Shown piece by piece: positions 31,134 to 41,731 of a DNA stretch of 64,000 nt. The translations under genes and the position numbers were made by a program. The first letter of the stretch is position 1. Each line of letters starts with the position of its first letter. The notes beneath the pieces are model-generated. The model did no database searches. It had not been told where the DNA came from and was given only the letters and a program-made list of their open reading frames with translations. Origin of the DNA: Formosa sp. (GTDB lineage Bacteria; Bacteroidota; Bacteroidia; Flavobacteriales; Flavobacteriaceae); the NCBI GenBank assembly GCA_018673215.1, contig JABHDE010000022.1:1-64000 (forward strand), read 5' to 3'.

Positions 31134-31376
31134 GCGAAACCGCTTGTAGTTTATTTATTTATATAAGCAGCCAAAGGTACAATCATTTTTTGGACTTATT
31201 TTTTCAAAAAGTTCTATTTTTTATAGCTTAAAAGTAATTGAGAATTTAACTTAATTATTATTAATTTTATTTCCTTTGAGTATTTCTATAATTTTCATTT
31301 TAAGTACTAACATAAGTTGTTTTTAAAAAGGTATATATTTGTGAGCCGCAATTTTTAAAAGTTATTATATATATAA

Positions 31377-32063
31377 ATGACATCTTTAGAAAAAAAATTA
31401 AAAAACCCTGTTTGGTTCTCCTTAGAGGAGACACATCATGAGTTCCTTATTGAATATGACGGTGTGTATTTTTACCATCCAGATGTTTGTACGTTTGGGG
31501 CGTTCACAGATGTTTCCAAAACTGCTGCCGCTTTAAATGAATATTCCAAACTGTCAAAAAATTTCTTTTTAGTTTCTGAAAATGAAACTCCCTTAATAAA
31601 TAGCGATACTGTATTTCTTGAAAAAAAAATTGAAGGTTGTCAGATGGTTTTAGAAAATTTAGTCCCAATTGAAATTACAGAAACTATTATTCCTCTAACA
31701 CAAAAACACATCGATGAGATTCATGAGTTAATATGGTTGGTGATGCCAGGGTATTATCAAAAAAAATCGTTTGATATGGGGAATTTCTTTGGAATTTTTA
31801 AGGATAAAAAACTCGTCTCAATTTCAGGTCAACGTTTGCAAACAGATGATTTTATTGAGGTCAGTGCAGTGGTAACTCATCCTGATTATACCAGAAGAGG
31901 ATTTGCCAAACAGCTCGTTGCACACACAACTAAAGATATTTTAAAGCAACAAAAACTTCCTGTTTTACATACAGATAAAGGAAATACAGCGATACCACTC
32001 TACGAAAAATTAGGGTATAAGATTACTCGTGATATGAATTGGTGGTTGTATGCAAGAAAATAA
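31377..32063 (+). CDS. GNAT family N-acetyltransferase
   Basis: C-terminal VSAVVTHPDYTRRGFAKQLVAHTTKDIL and LYEKLGYKITRDMNWW. Confidence 0.88.
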   Translation: MTSLEKKLKNPVWFSLEETHHEFLIEYDGVYFYHPDVCTFGAFTDVSKTAAALNEYSKLSKNFFLVSENETPLINSDTVFLEKKIEGCQMVLENLVPIEITETIIPLTQKHIDEIHELIWLVMPGYYQKKSFDMGNFFGIFKDKKLVSISGQRLQTDDFIEVSAVVTHPDYTRRGFAKQLVAHTTKDILKQQKLPVLHTDKGNTAIPLYEKLGYKITRDMNWWLYARK

Positions 32064-32104
32064 TGGGGCTGCTTAAGTTAACTGTTTATGACTTTTTTTC
32101 AGCA

Positions 32105-32236
32105 TTATAGAAGACTTCTTAAACTAACTTTTAGATTTTGACGCTCTGCCCATTCACTCCACGAGCCATCATAGAGGGCACTAATTTTATTAAATGCAAT
32201 TGCATAGGCGAGCATCTTTTTTTGTCTAGTGTAATT
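32105..32236 (-). pseudogene. C-terminal remnant of a rhodanese-type sulfurtransferase
   Basis: Reverse strand reads NYTRQKKMLAYAIAFNKISALYDGSWSEWAERQNLKVSLRSLL(stop); YDGSWSEW is the rhodanese/3-mercaptopyruvate sulfurtransferase C-terminal signature. No upstream catalytic region. Confidence 0.7.
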
Positions 32237-32248
32237 TAACTGTTATAG

Positions 32249-32605
32249 TTAAAGTTGTTTTAGTTCTGTATTAGACACTTTATCATGTATTCCCATTGGT
32301 ATGAACAAATAGGTGAAGAAATCAACGGGTATAAAGCGACATAGAGTCCTTATGAGGATGCTTGAAAGTGTCGGTTTTTCTTCTGTATTGCTGGTTACTA
32401 CTTTTGATTTAGTAATCATTTTCCCAATAGTTTGCCCTGTAGTCCACTCCATAACAAAGTAATATAGGTAGTATAGCGGTATCATGATGTATTTCAAATG
32501 TTCTTGAGCTACATGATCCTTTAATAAGATCGAGAAAATAATTACAACCATAAAAAAGACTGCAGAGTCAATAAGAAAATTATACAAACGAATTCGTTTT
32601 TTCAT
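32249..32605 (-). CDS. RDD family membrane protein
   Basis: MKKRIRLYNFLIDSAVFFM, EWTTGQTIGKMITKSKVV, RTLCRFIPVDFFTY. Confidence 0.85.
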   Translation of the reverse strand: MKKRIRLYNFLIDSAVFFMVVIIFSILLKDHVAQEHLKYIMIPLYYLYYFVMEWTTGQTIGKMITKSKVVTSNTEEKPTLSSILIRTLCRFIPVDFFTYLFIPMGIHDKVSNTELKQL

Positions 32606-32784
32606 GATTTCTAAATTATAATTACGATACCCAATAAGGTTTTCTTAATGTTTAAAATGGTCTACCGCTATCCACGGGCTAAGCAAAATCAAGAAAAGGG
32701 GAAGTTGAAACTACAATTCAAAAAGAAGGATAGTTGGCTAAATTGGTAGTAATCGATGTTAAATATATTAAAAATAACAAATAA

Positions 32785-32822
32785 AAAAAAACATTTGCAA
32801 GATTTTTGCAAACGTTTTTTTA
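32785..32822 (-). terminator. Terminator downstream of the GSII gene
   Basis: Reverse strand AACGTTTGCAAAAATCTTGCAAATGTTTTTTTTT: stem CGTTTGCA/TGCAAATG plus T-tract. Confidence 0.75.
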
Positions 32823-32840
32823 ATATAATTATGGTGGTTT

Positions 32841-33863
32841 TTAGAGTTTAGCAGACTTTACCGTTTTAATGATACGTCCAGCAATTTTATAAGGATCCCC
32901 ATTTGAAGCAGGTCTTCTGTCTTCTAACCAACCTTTCCAGCCTTTTTCTACCGCAATAATTGGAATACGAATTGAAGCTCCTCTATCTGAAACTCCCCAA
33001 GAGAAATCTGTAATTGCAGCAGTTTCGTGTAAGCCAGTTAAACGTTGGTCGTTAAACTCCCCGTAAACTTCAATATGTTCTTTTACTACAGGTCTGAATG
33101 CTTCACAAATTTTAGCATAAACTTCTTTGTCTCCACATGTTCTTAATATAGTGTTTGAGAAGTTTGCATGCATTCCAGAGCCGTTCCAGTCCATATCTTT
33201 TCCTAATGGTTTTGGATGGTAATCAATATAATATCCGTATTTTTCAGTCAAACGATCTAATAAGTAACGAGCAATCCAAATTTCATCACCTGCTTGTTTT
33301 GCACCTTTAGCAAATAATTGGAACTCCCATTGTCCGGATGCAACTTCTTGATTTATTCCTTCAAAATTTAAACCAGCATCAATACATAAATCAGCATGTT
33401 CTTCAACTAAATTTCTCCCGTGAGTGTGTAATCCACCAACAGAACAATAGTACATTCCTTGTGGTGCAGGATACCCTCCAATTGGGAAGCCTAATGGCAA
33501 TTGAGTTTTGGTGTCCATGATGAAATATTCCTGCTCAAATCCGAACCAGAAATCATTGTCTTCATCCTCGATAGTAGCTCTACCGTTTGAAACGTGAGGT
33601 GTGCCATCTGCATTCAAAACTTCGGTCATTACCAAGTAACCGTTGATTCTTGCTGGATCAGGATAGATAGCAACTGGTTTTAACAAACAATCAGAAGAAT
33701 CTCCTGAAGCTTGTTTTGTAGATGAACCATCGAAAGACCAGTAATCTAACTCTTCAATTGTACCTTGAAAATTCTCGTGCTCTTCAACTTTGGTTTTACT
33801 TCTCATATTTTGGGTTGGAAAATATCCATCTAACCAAATATATTCTAATTTAATTTTTGCCAT
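32841..33863 (-). CDS. Glutamine synthetase, eukaryotic-like type II
   Basis: KLEYIWLDGYFPTQNMRSKTKV; SFDGSSTKQASGDSSDCLLKPV; FGFEQEYFIMD; NGSGMHANFS. Confidence 0.95.
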   Translation of the reverse strand: MAKIKLEYIWLDGYFPTQNMRSKTKVEEHENFQGTIEELDYWSFDGSSTKQASGDSSDCLLKPVAIYPDPARINGYLVMTEVLNADGTPHVSNGRATIEDEDNDFWFGFEQEYFIMDTKTQLPLGFPIGGYPAPQGMYYCSVGGLHTHGRNLVEEHADLCIDAGLNFEGINQEVASGQWEFQLFAKGAKQAGDEIWIARYLLDRLTEKYGYYIDYHPKPLGKDMDWNGSGMHANFSNTILRTCGDKEVYAKICEAFRPVVKEHIEVYGEFNDQRLTGLHETAAITDFSWGVSDRGASIRIPIIAVEKGWKGWLEDRRPASNGDPYKIAGRIIKTVKSAKL

Positions 33864-34116
33864 AATTCTTTAAATTTTTAGTGTAATGAGCACAAATATA
33901 AAAATAATGATAATTACTCTATTTTATTGGGGGTATATTTTATTAACACTTACATGTTTTTATTGAATACCCTATATTTTTAAGGGTTTCATTATGTTTT
34001 TCATATTTTAAGTCTAGTTAAATTTTATATTTGTTAATAAATATTTTGGTGATGTCAAATATCTACCGCGAATATTTTATTTTTGTACTATGATTTTCAT
34101 TTAAAACTATTTACTT

Positions 34117-36303
34117 ATGTCAACACTTAGATTTCATGCCCTCAAACAATCTTTAGATCGTCCCCCAACGATGGTTGGTAAAGAAGCAAAACAATCGGAA
34201 ATTTTTGGAGCTAACGTTTTTGGGTTAAAAACAATGCGTCAGTTTTTGACCAAAGAAGCGCTAAACAGTCTTATGTTAGCGATTAATAATGGAGATAAAA
34301 TCAATCGTTCGATAGCTGATCAAATTGCTTCTTCAATGAAAGAGTGGGCTATGGCAAAAGGGGTTACTCATTATACACACTGGTTTCAACCTTTGACAGG
34401 TGCCACTGCCGAAAAACACGATGCCTTTTTTGAAACCATAGGTAATGGTGAATCTCTTGAATGTTTTGAAGGAAATCAACTCGTACAACAAGAACCTGAT
34501 GCATCATCATTTCCAAATGGCGGCATCCGAAACACGTTTGAAGCTCGTGGCTATACCGCCTGGGATCCTACCTCTCCAGCCTTTATTTTTGGAACCACAC
34601 TTTGTATTCCAACAGTTTTTGTTGCTTATACAGGAGAAGCTTTAGATTATAAAACACCTTTATTAAGAGCCCTTAATTCTGTAGACCAAGCCGCTACTGA
34701 TGTGGCGCGTTATTTTGATAAAACCGTCAAAAAAGTAACAGCTTCCCTAGGATGGGAGCAAGAATATTTTTTGATAGACAAAGCCTTAGTGGCCTCACGA
34801 CCTGATATAGAAATGACAGGTCGTACCCTTTTGGGACATAGTTCTGCCAAAGATCAACAGTTGGATGATCATTATTTTGGAACCATTCCAGCACGTGCCT
34901 TAAATTTTATGCGCGACCTTGAAACAGAATCTATGCTGCTTGGAATTCCCGTTAAAACACGTCACAACGAAGTTGCACCCAACCAATTTGAGTTAGCTCC
35001 TATTTACGAAGAAGCTAACTTGGCAGTGGATCATAATTCATTAGTAATGGATGTGATGCAAAAAGTTGCCGATCGTCATCACTTTAAGGTGTTGTTTCAT
35101 GAAAAACCTTTTGCAGGAGTAAACGGGTCTGGAAAACATAATAACTGGAGTTTAAGCACAGATACTGGGGTTAATTTATTAGCGCCAGGAAAAACACCGA
35201 TGAGCAATTTACAATTCCTTACGTTTTTTATCAATACGATAAAAGCAGTACACGACAATGAAGAGTTACTTCGTGCGTCCATTGCTTCGGCGACCAATGA
35301 TCACCGTTTGGGTGCTAATGAAGCACCGCCAGCAATCATGTCAGTATTTATAGGAGCACAATTATCTAAAGTCCTTCACGAATTGGAAGGAGTTACTAAA
35401 GGTAAATTATCTCCAGAAGAAAAAACAGATTTAAAATTGAATGTAGTAGGTAAAATTCCAGAAATTTTATTAGATAATACCGATCGAAACCGTACATCCT
35501 CTTTTGCGTTTACAGGTAATAAATTTGAATTTCGTGCGGTAGGTTCTACAGCCAACTGTGCAAATCCAATGACCGTTTTAAATTCGATTGTAGCACGCCA
35601 ATTAATTGATTTTAAATCAGAAGTTGATACACTTGTTGCTAAGAAAGATTTAAAGAAAGATGAGGCTATATTTAATGTGCTAAGGGAGTACATTAAAAAT
35701 TCTAGAAATATCCTTTTTGAAGGAAATGGGTATGGAGAAGACTGGCAGGCAGAAGCCAAAAAAAGAGGTTTGAGCAATAATAAAAATACGCCAGAAGCAC
35801 TGAAAATCAAAATTGATCCTAAAACAATTGCGCTTTATGAAGGATTAAATGTCATGAACAAAGTGGAGATAGAAGCACGTTACGAGATTGAAATTGAAGA
35901 ATATGTACACATTCTTCAAATTGAAGGGAGAAGCTTAGGGGATATAGCAAGAAATCATGTAATTCCAACTGCGGTCAAATATCAAAACATTTTGATAGAT
36001 AATGTCAAAGGGTTAAAAGATATATTTGGTAAAGATTTTAAAAAATATGCAAGCGAACAAATGGTATTAATTGCAGACATTTCACAACGGATTGAAGCCA
36101 TCAATTCGGGTGTGACAACGATGACCAACGAACGCAAAAAAGCTAACAATATTAAAGATACCACCAAAAAAGCATCAATTTATTGTAACCAAGTGAAGCC
36201 ACTTTTTGATGACATTCGATACCACTGTGACAAATTAGAGCTTTTAATAGATGACGAATTATGGCCCTTAGCAAAGTACCGTGAATTGCTTTTTACGAAG
36301 TAG
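34117..36303 (+). CDS. glnN: Glutamine synthetase type III
   Basis: THYTHWFQPLTGATAEKHDAF, GWEQEYFLID, KTRHNEVAPNQFELAPIYEEAN, NGSGKHNNWSL; 728 aa. Confidence 0.96.
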   Translation: MSTLRFHALKQSLDRPPTMVGKEAKQSEIFGANVFGLKTMRQFLTKEALNSLMLAINNGDKINRSIADQIASSMKEWAMAKGVTHYTHWFQPLTGATAEKHDAFFETIGNGESLECFEGNQLVQQEPDASSFPNGGIRNTFEARGYTAWDPTSPAFIFGTTLCIPTVFVAYTGEALDYKTPLLRALNSVDQAATDVARYFDKTVKKVTASLGWEQEYFLIDKALVASRPDIEMTGRTLLGHSSAKDQQLDDHYFGTIPARALNFMRDLETESMLLGIPVKTRHNEVAPNQFELAPIYEEANLAVDHNSLVMDVMQKVADRHHFKVLFHEKPFAGVNGSGKHNNWSLSTDTGVNLLAPGKTPMSNLQFLTFFINTIKAVHDNEELLRASIASATNDHRLGANEAPPAIMSVFIGAQLSKVLHELEGVTKGKLSPEEKTDLKLNVVGKIPEILLDNTDRNRTSSFAFTGNKFEFRAVGSTANCANPMTVLNSIVARQLIDFKSEVDTLVAKKDLKKDEAIFNVLREYIKNSRNILFEGNGYGEDWQAEAKKRGLSNNKNTPEALKIKIDPKTIALYEGLNVMNKVEIEARYEIEIEEYVHILQIEGRSLGDIARNHVIPTAVKYQNILIDNVKGLKDIFGKDFKKYASEQMVLIADISQRIEAINSGVTTMTNERKKANNIKDTTKKASIYCNQVKPLFDDIRYHCDKLELLIDDELWPLAKYRELLFTK

Positions 36304-36441
36304 AATCACTCAGAATTGAGCACTATGAACTGGGCTGAGATAATTTAGATTAGAATAATACTATCTTATAGCTTTCCCTTTTCATTCTTTATTTTGGGTC
36401 TTTTCTCATGTCTCTTTAGTATTTTTTCTTAATTACTTTAT

Positions 36442-36450
36442 TACTTTTGC
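36442..36450 (+). promoter_or_regulatory. Bacteroidetes -7 box (TACTTTTGC)
   Basis: TAnnTTTG-type motif 17 bp upstream of the purM-like ATG. Confidence 0.55.
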
Positions 36451-36466
36451 AGCACAAATAATTTTT

Positions 36467-37645
36467 ATGGGAAACGAGGTAAGTAAACGCTATGCACAAC
36501 GAGGAGTTTCGGCATCCAAAGAAGATGTTCATAATGCTATTAAAAATATAGATAAAGGATTATTTCCACAAGCCTTTTGTAAAATTGTTCCCGATCATTT
36601 AACAAATGACTCCGATTATTGTTTGATAATGCACGCCGATGGTGCCGGTACAAAAAGCTCTTTAGCCTATATGTATTGGAAAGAAACCGGCGATATTTCG
36701 GTTTGGAAAGGTATTGCACAAGATGCGCTTATCATGAATATCGACGATTTATTATGTGTAGGTGCGACCGATCACATCATGCTATCTTCTACCATAGGAC
36801 GAAATAAAAATGTCATACCTGGTGAAGTACTGTCAGCCATAATTAATGGTACCGAAGAACTCATCGAAGACCTTAAAGGGTTTGGAGTGACCATTCATGC
36901 GACTGGAGGTGAAACAGCCGATGTTGGAGACTTGGTAAGAACTATTATTGTCGATTCTACGGTGACAGCCAGAATGCCACGAAAAAAAGTCATTGACAAT
37001 GCGAATATCCAGCCTGGCGATGTGATTGTTGGATTGGCTTCTTTTGGTCAAGCAACCTATGAAACAACCTATAACGGTGGGATGGGTAGTAATGGGTTAA
37101 CGTCCGCAAGACATGACGTTTTTGGACATTATTTAGCAGACAAATACCCCGAAAGTTTTGATGCAGCGGTTCCTAAAGAATTAGTGTATTCAGGGAAGGT
37201 GAAATTAACCGATGCCGTTGAAGATTCTCCTATAGATGCAGGAAAGTTAGTGTTGTCTCCCACACGAACCTATGCGCCCATTATCAAAACGATTTTAGAG
37301 CGATATACTTCCGATTCAATTCATGGAATGGTGCATTGTAGCGGAGGCGCTCAAACTAAAATTCTTCATTTTGTGGAAGATTTACACATTATTAAAGACA
37401 ATATGTTTGACGTACCACCCTTATTTAAATTAATACAAGACCAATCTAAAACCGATTGGAAAGAAATGTATCAAGTATTTAATTGTGGTCATCGTATGGA
37501 ACTGTATGTAAAACCTGAGATTGCAGATGCCATTATAGCCATCTCAAAATCGTACAATGTGGATGCTCAAATTGTCGGACGTGTCGAAGCTGCGGACTCA
37601 AAAAAACTGACCATTCAAAGTGCGTTTGGTACCTTTGAGTATTAG
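36467..37645 (+). CDS. PurM-like AIR synthase (phosphoribosylformylglycinamidine cyclo-ligase family)
   Basis: MHADGAGTKSSLAYMY, ATGGETADVGDLVRTIIVDST, GDVIVGLASFGQATYE. Confidence 0.88.
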   Translation: MGNEVSKRYAQRGVSASKEDVHNAIKNIDKGLFPQAFCKIVPDHLTNDSDYCLIMHADGAGTKSSLAYMYWKETGDISVWKGIAQDALIMNIDDLLCVGATDHIMLSSTIGRNKNVIPGEVLSAIINGTEELIEDLKGFGVTIHATGGETADVGDLVRTIIVDSTVTARMPRKKVIDNANIQPGDVIVGLASFGQATYETTYNGGMGSNGLTSARHDVFGHYLADKYPESFDAAVPKELVYSGKVKLTDAVEDSPIDAGKLVLSPTRTYAPIIKTILERYTSDSIHGMVHCSGGAQTKILHFVEDLHIIKDNMFDVPPLFKLIQDQSKTDWKEMYQVFNCGHRMELYVKPEIADAIIAISKSYNVDAQIVGRVEAADSKKLTIQSAFGTFEY

Positions 37646-37682
37646 GGATGCCATTCAACCCCTGTGAATCCATAAAAAACAG

Positions 37683-37691
37683 TACTTTTGC
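37683..37691 (+). promoter_or_regulatory. Bacteroidetes -7 box (TACTTTTGC)
   Basis: TAnnTTTG-type motif 20 bp upstream of the prfA ATG. Confidence 0.55.
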
Positions 37692-37710
37692 AACATAATT
37701 CTCCAAGTAG

Positions 37711-38787
37711 ATGTTAGAAAAAATACAAATAGTTAAGCAACGTTTCGACGAAATAAATGATTTAATCATCCAACCGGATATTATTTCAGATCAAAAGCGC
37801 TATGTACAACTTAATAAAGAATATAAAGATTTAAAAAAATTAGTTGACAAAGGCTTGGTGTATGAATCTTTAATTTCTAATGTCAATGAAGCTCAGGAAA
37901 TTATTTCTGATGGGAGTGATGCGGAAATGGTAGAAATGGCCAAAATGCAAATGGAAGAAGCCAAGGCCCAAATTCCTGCCCTAGAAGAAGAAATGAGATT
38001 TCTTCTCATTCCAAAAGATCCTGACGATGCCAAAAATGTAGTGATGGAAATCCGGGCCGGAGCTGGTGGAGATGAGGCCAGTATTTTTGCGGGTGACCTT
38101 CACCGTATGTATACAAAATATTGTGAATCTAAAGGATGGAAAGTTGATGTTGTAGATTTTAACCACGGAACTTCTGGAGGATTTAAAGAAGTTATTTTTG
38201 AAGTTAGTGGCGAAGATGTATATGGGACTCTGAAATTTGAAGCAGGTGTGCATCGTGTACAACGGGTTCCACAAACCGAAACCCAAGGTCGTGTACATAC
38301 AAGTGCTGCCTCTGTGATTGTGTTGCCAGAAGCCGAAGAATTTGACGTTCAACTCGATATGACCGAAGTCAGAATTGAGCGAACGACTTCAACAGGGCCT
38401 GGAGGTCAGTCGGTAAACACAACCTATTCAGCAATAAAATTGCACCATGAGCCAACGGGAATGATTGTCAGCTGTCAAGATCAAAAATCTTCTCACAAAA
38501 ATTTAGAAAAGGCATTGAAAGTATTAAGATCTCGACTGTATGAGCTTGAGTTGGCTAAAAAACAAGCCGCAGACTCTGAGAAACGAATGAGCATGGTGTC
38601 TTCAGGAGATCGAAGTGCTAAAATTAGAACCTATAACTATCCGCAAGGAAGGGTTACTGAGCATCGTATTGGTTTGACTCTATATGATTTGTCAAACATT
38701 ATTAATGGCGATATCCAGAAAATAATCAGCGAACTCATGATGGCGGAAAATACAGAAAAACTTAAAGCAGATAACGGTACAATATAA
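37711..38787 (+). CDS. prfA: Peptide chain release factor 1
   Basis: [45 protein letters not shown] (GGQ), [16 protein letters not shown]. Confidence 0.97.
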   Translation: MLEKIQIVKQRFDEINDLIIQPDIISDQKRYVQLNKEYKDLKKLVDKGLVYESLISNVNEAQEIISDGSDAEMVEMAKMQMEEAKAQIPALEEEMRFLLIPKDPDDAKNVVMEIRAGAGGDEASIFAGDLHRMYTKYCESKGWKVDVVDFNHGTSGGFKEVIFEVSGEDVYGTLKFEAGVHRVQRVPQTETQGRVHTSAASVIVLPEAEEFDVQLDMTEVRIERTTSTGPGGQSVNTTYSAIKLHHEPTGMIVSCQDQKSSHKNLEKALKVLRSRLYELELAKKQAADSEKRMSMVSSGDRSAKIRTYNYPQGRVTEHRIGLTLYDLSNIINGDIQKIISELMMAENTEKLKADNGTI

Positions 38788-38793
38788 TTTTAC

Positions 38794-39612
38794 ATGACCA
38801 CTCAAGCACTTGTCTCTGAAATCATAAAAAAACAATCTTTTCTTTGTATTGGATTGGACGTCGATATGACTAAAATACCTTCTCATTTATTAGAACTAGA
38901 TGACCCTATTTTTGAGTTTAACAAAGCAATTATAGATGCTACTCACCACTTGTGTGTTGCTTATAAACCCAATACTGCATTTTATGAAGCCTACGGACTA
39001 AAAGGATGGGAATCTCTTCGAAAAACAATTACTTACCTGAATATGCATTACCCTGAAATTTTTACGATTGCCGACGCAAAACGGGGTGATATTGGCAATA
39101 CCAGCAGCATGTATGCCAAGGCCTTTTTTGAGGATTTAGCCTTTGACAGTGTGACGGTTGCACCTTATATGGGAAAAGATTCTATAGAACCTTTTTTAGA
39201 ATTTCAAGGTAAGCATACAATTTTGTTAGCCTTAACATCCAATGCGGGTGCTTTTGATTTCCAAACCCTAACTACAGAAGGGAATCCACTTTATCAAACA
39301 GTATTAGAAACATCTAAAGGGTGGAAGAATTCTGAGAACTTAATGTATGTGGTTGGTGCGACCAAAGCATCATATTTTACTGAAATCAGAAAAATTATTC
39401 CAGATAGTTTTCTGTTAGTTCCTGGTGTTGGAGCACAAGGAGGTAATTTGGCTGAAGTGTGTAAATCCGGAATGAATTCACAAATCGGTCTTTTGGTAAA
39501 TTCTTCTAGGGGTATAATTTACGCCTCTTCTGGAGTCGATTTTGCTGAGCAAGCGGCCCAGAAAGCACAAACACTCCAATTGGAAATGGCAGTCCTTATG
39601 CCCAAAACTTAA
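38794..39612 (+). CDS. pyrF: Orotidine-5'-phosphate decarboxylase
   Basis: [55 protein letters not shown]. Confidence 0.96.
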   Translation: MTTQALVSEIIKKQSFLCIGLDVDMTKIPSHLLELDDPIFEFNKAIIDATHHLCVAYKPNTAFYEAYGLKGWESLRKTITYLNMHYPEIFTIADAKRGDIGNTSSMYAKAFFEDLAFDSVTVAPYMGKDSIEPFLEFQGKHTILLALTSNAGAFDFQTLTTEGNPLYQTVLETSKGWKNSENLMYVVGATKASYFTEIRKIIPDSFLLVPGVGAQGGNLAEVCKSGMNSQIGLLVNSSRGIIYASSGVDFAEQAAQKAQTLQLEMAVLMPKT

Positions 39613-39624
39613 GAATAAACATTC

Positions 39625-40017
39625 TTAAATAGTCAGCATCCAGTTTTTTTGAAGTTTTTTAAATTTTCGCAATTCTCTATTAAGAATAGATAAAAATTCA
39701 CGTCCATTGCTGTTGCATTTCTCCAAACGACTGCAGTTGATAAATAATCGGTTTGTGAGCCATATTAAAGTTTCAGCATGTTTTTGTTTTTGCTCAGAAA
39801 ATGGCTCTTGTTCAGCTCTCATTATTTCAGGAGCCAAAGAATCAGATTGACGAACAATATCGCCTGAAAAATAGATATTGCTGTCTTCTTCTCCGTTAGG
39901 TTTTAATACAGAAAGATCAGCTCTTAAGTAATTTGAAATTACTTTGGAAAGAGACCCTATTTCTAAGGCTTTTTTGTAAAAAGCTAGATTCAATTCTGAA
40001 GAGCTTTGAAATACCAT
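39625..40017 (-). CDS. Hypothetical protein, mostly helical
   Basis: 130-aa ORF, plausible Flavobacteriaceae composition, divergent from the AsnC-family gene; no domain recognised. Confidence 0.65.
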   Translation of the reverse strand: MVFQSSSELNLAFYKKALEIGSLSKVISNYLRADLSVLKPNGEEDSNIYFSGDIVRQSDSLAPEIMRAEQEPFSEQKQKHAETLIWLTNRLFINCSRLEKCNSNGREFLSILNRELRKFKKLQKNWMLTI

Positions 40018-40135
40018 AATATGAGTTATAATTAACTCAAAATTAGAGGAAATTACGTCCTTTCATATTTAAAATTTAAAGCTATATTAGTTTATTCATT
40101 AAATTTTTAATATTTTTATTAAAAATACTTTAATT

Positions 40136-40576
40136 ATGAAGTTAGATGTTTTACATTCCAAAATATTAGATCAACTACAACGCAATGCACGGGTGTCAAA
40201 TACAGCGATTGCCAATGAAGTAGGGATTTCCTCTCCAGCAGTTACAGAACGTATAAAAAAAATGGAGGATGCCGGAATCATTGAAGGCTATTATGCGAAA
40301 GTTTCTCATTTTGACTTGGGCTATGACCTCAGAGCTTTAATTACTGTGCGTGCATTCATGGGACGGCTTCAACCATTTTTACACAAAGTAAAAACTTTGG
40401 ATGAAGTTATTAATTGTTACCGCATCACAGGAAACGAAAATATTGTCATGGAAGTAGTCCTTCAAAATCAACGTCACCTCGAAAAATTGATTGACCAACT
40501 GATTACCTATGGCGAAACCAAAACTCAAATTATTCTTTCAAATGTGGTTTCTAATCGTCCCGTATTAAAAAAATAA
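40136..40576 (+). CDS. Lrp/AsnC family transcriptional regulator
   Basis: LDVLHSKILDQLQRNARVSNTAIANEVGISSPAVTERIKKMEDAGIIEGYYAKV (HTH) plus RAM-like C-terminus. Confidence 0.94.
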   Translation: MKLDVLHSKILDQLQRNARVSNTAIANEVGISSPAVTERIKKMEDAGIIEGYYAKVSHFDLGYDLRALITVRAFMGRLQPFLHKVKTLDEVINCYRITGNENIVMEVVLQNQRHLEKLIDQLITYGETKTQIILSNVVSNRPVLKK

Positions 40577-40615
40577 TTATATTCATGTAATATAAATTTA
40601 AATATAGATACCCTA

Positions 40616-41221
40616 ATGAAAACTAACTTCATATTTTACTACGTATCAGTCCTTTTAATTTTCACGAGTTGTCAATCTCAAAAACAACCAATAAAGTCAA
40701 AGTCTGAATTTCAAAATCAGCAAAATAGTTTTTTTAAAGACGCCTCTAAATCCCCTTTGAAACCTAAGGATTTAAAGGTGTTTGAAGGACTTGAGTTTTT
40801 TCCAATTGATTCTTTGTTTGTAGTAAAAGCAAATCTAAAGCGTACCCCAAACACCCCTTTTTTTGATATGAAAACCACTACTACCCGAGTGACAAAAGAA
40901 CGCGTTTTTGGAGTGTTGACATTCTCTATAAATAACGAATCCTACAATCTTAATGTGTATCAAAGCGCTTCAGATTCTGATGCTGAATCGGACTATTTAT
41001 TTCTTCCTTTTTTGGATACTACAAACGGAACAGAGACCTATGGAGGTGGTCGTTATATTGATTTAACAATTCCCGAGGGCAACCAGATGATTATTGATTT
41101 TAATAAATCCTACAACCCCTATTGTGCTTACAATGAAAAATACTCTTGCCCGATAGTGCCCAGAGAAAATTACCTCTCACTTAAAATCAAAGCAGGGGTC
41201 AAACGTTTTAAAGATTATTAA
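40616..41221 (+). CDS. DUF1684 domain lipoprotein
   Basis: Lipobox LIFTSCQS; YGGGRYIDLTIPEGNQMIIDFNKSYNPYCAYNEKYSCPIVPRENYLSLKIKAGVK. Confidence 0.9.
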   Translation: MKTNFIFYYVSVLLIFTSCQSQKQPIKSKSEFQNQQNSFFKDASKSPLKPKDLKVFEGLEFFPIDSLFVVKANLKRTPNTPFFDMKTTTTRVTKERVFGVLTFSINNESYNLNVYQSASDSDAESDYLFLPFLDTTNGTETYGGGRYIDLTIPEGNQMIIDFNKSYNPYCAYNEKYSCPIVPRENYLSLKIKAGVKRFKDY

Positions 41222-41589
41222 AAACTTTTGGAGATAAAAAGTCCTAAAAATACAGCTGCTAGCCCAAGTCCAATAGAACCGATTGAGTAAATGAAAAAAC
41301 TTGTAAAATCCCCTTCTTTTAGAAAAACATGATTTTCGTAAGCAAAGGCTGAAAAAGTAGTGAAACCTCCACATAATCCTGTGATAAGAAGTAAGGTTTG
41401 ATTTTCAGACAGACTGCTATTTTTTAAGGTCACTCCCATCAAAACACCAATGATTAAACTTCCGAGTACATTGACCGAAAACGTGCCCCAAGGAAACCCT
41501 GAAGCGGGAGTCTTTAAGAATGTTCCGACCAAATACCGCAACGCACTTCCAATCCCGCCACCTATAAACACTAATAAAACTTGCTTCAT
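41218..41589 (-). CDS. crcB: Fluoride efflux transporter CrcB
   Basis: FIGGGIGSALRYLVG, PWGTFSVNVLGSLIIGVLMG, GLCGGFTTFSAFAYE. Confidence 0.95.
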   Translation of the reverse strand: MKQVLLVFIGGGIGSALRYLVGTFLKTPASGFPWGTFSVNVLGSLIIGVLMGVTLKNSSLSENQTLLLITGLCGGFTTFSAFAYENHVFLKEGDFTSFFIYSIGSIGLGLAAVFLGLFISKSF

Positions 41590-41731
41590 GTATTTGTAGT
41601 TTTTGCTAAATTAAAAATAGATTTCTTAGGAACAACAAAAAATGATTTTTATTAGTTAACTAAAATACATTATATTGGTAGACATTTTAAAATTCGCTCA
41701 CAAAAACTATTAAATTTAAACTCAAAAACAA

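Noticed and set aside
35376-35810. Antisense ORF of 144 aa (minus strand)
   Set aside because: Shadow of glnN; no recognisable family.
41590-41731. Possible fluoride riboswitch upstream of crcB
   Set aside because: No recognisable crcB-motif pseudoknot in the short AT-rich leader.
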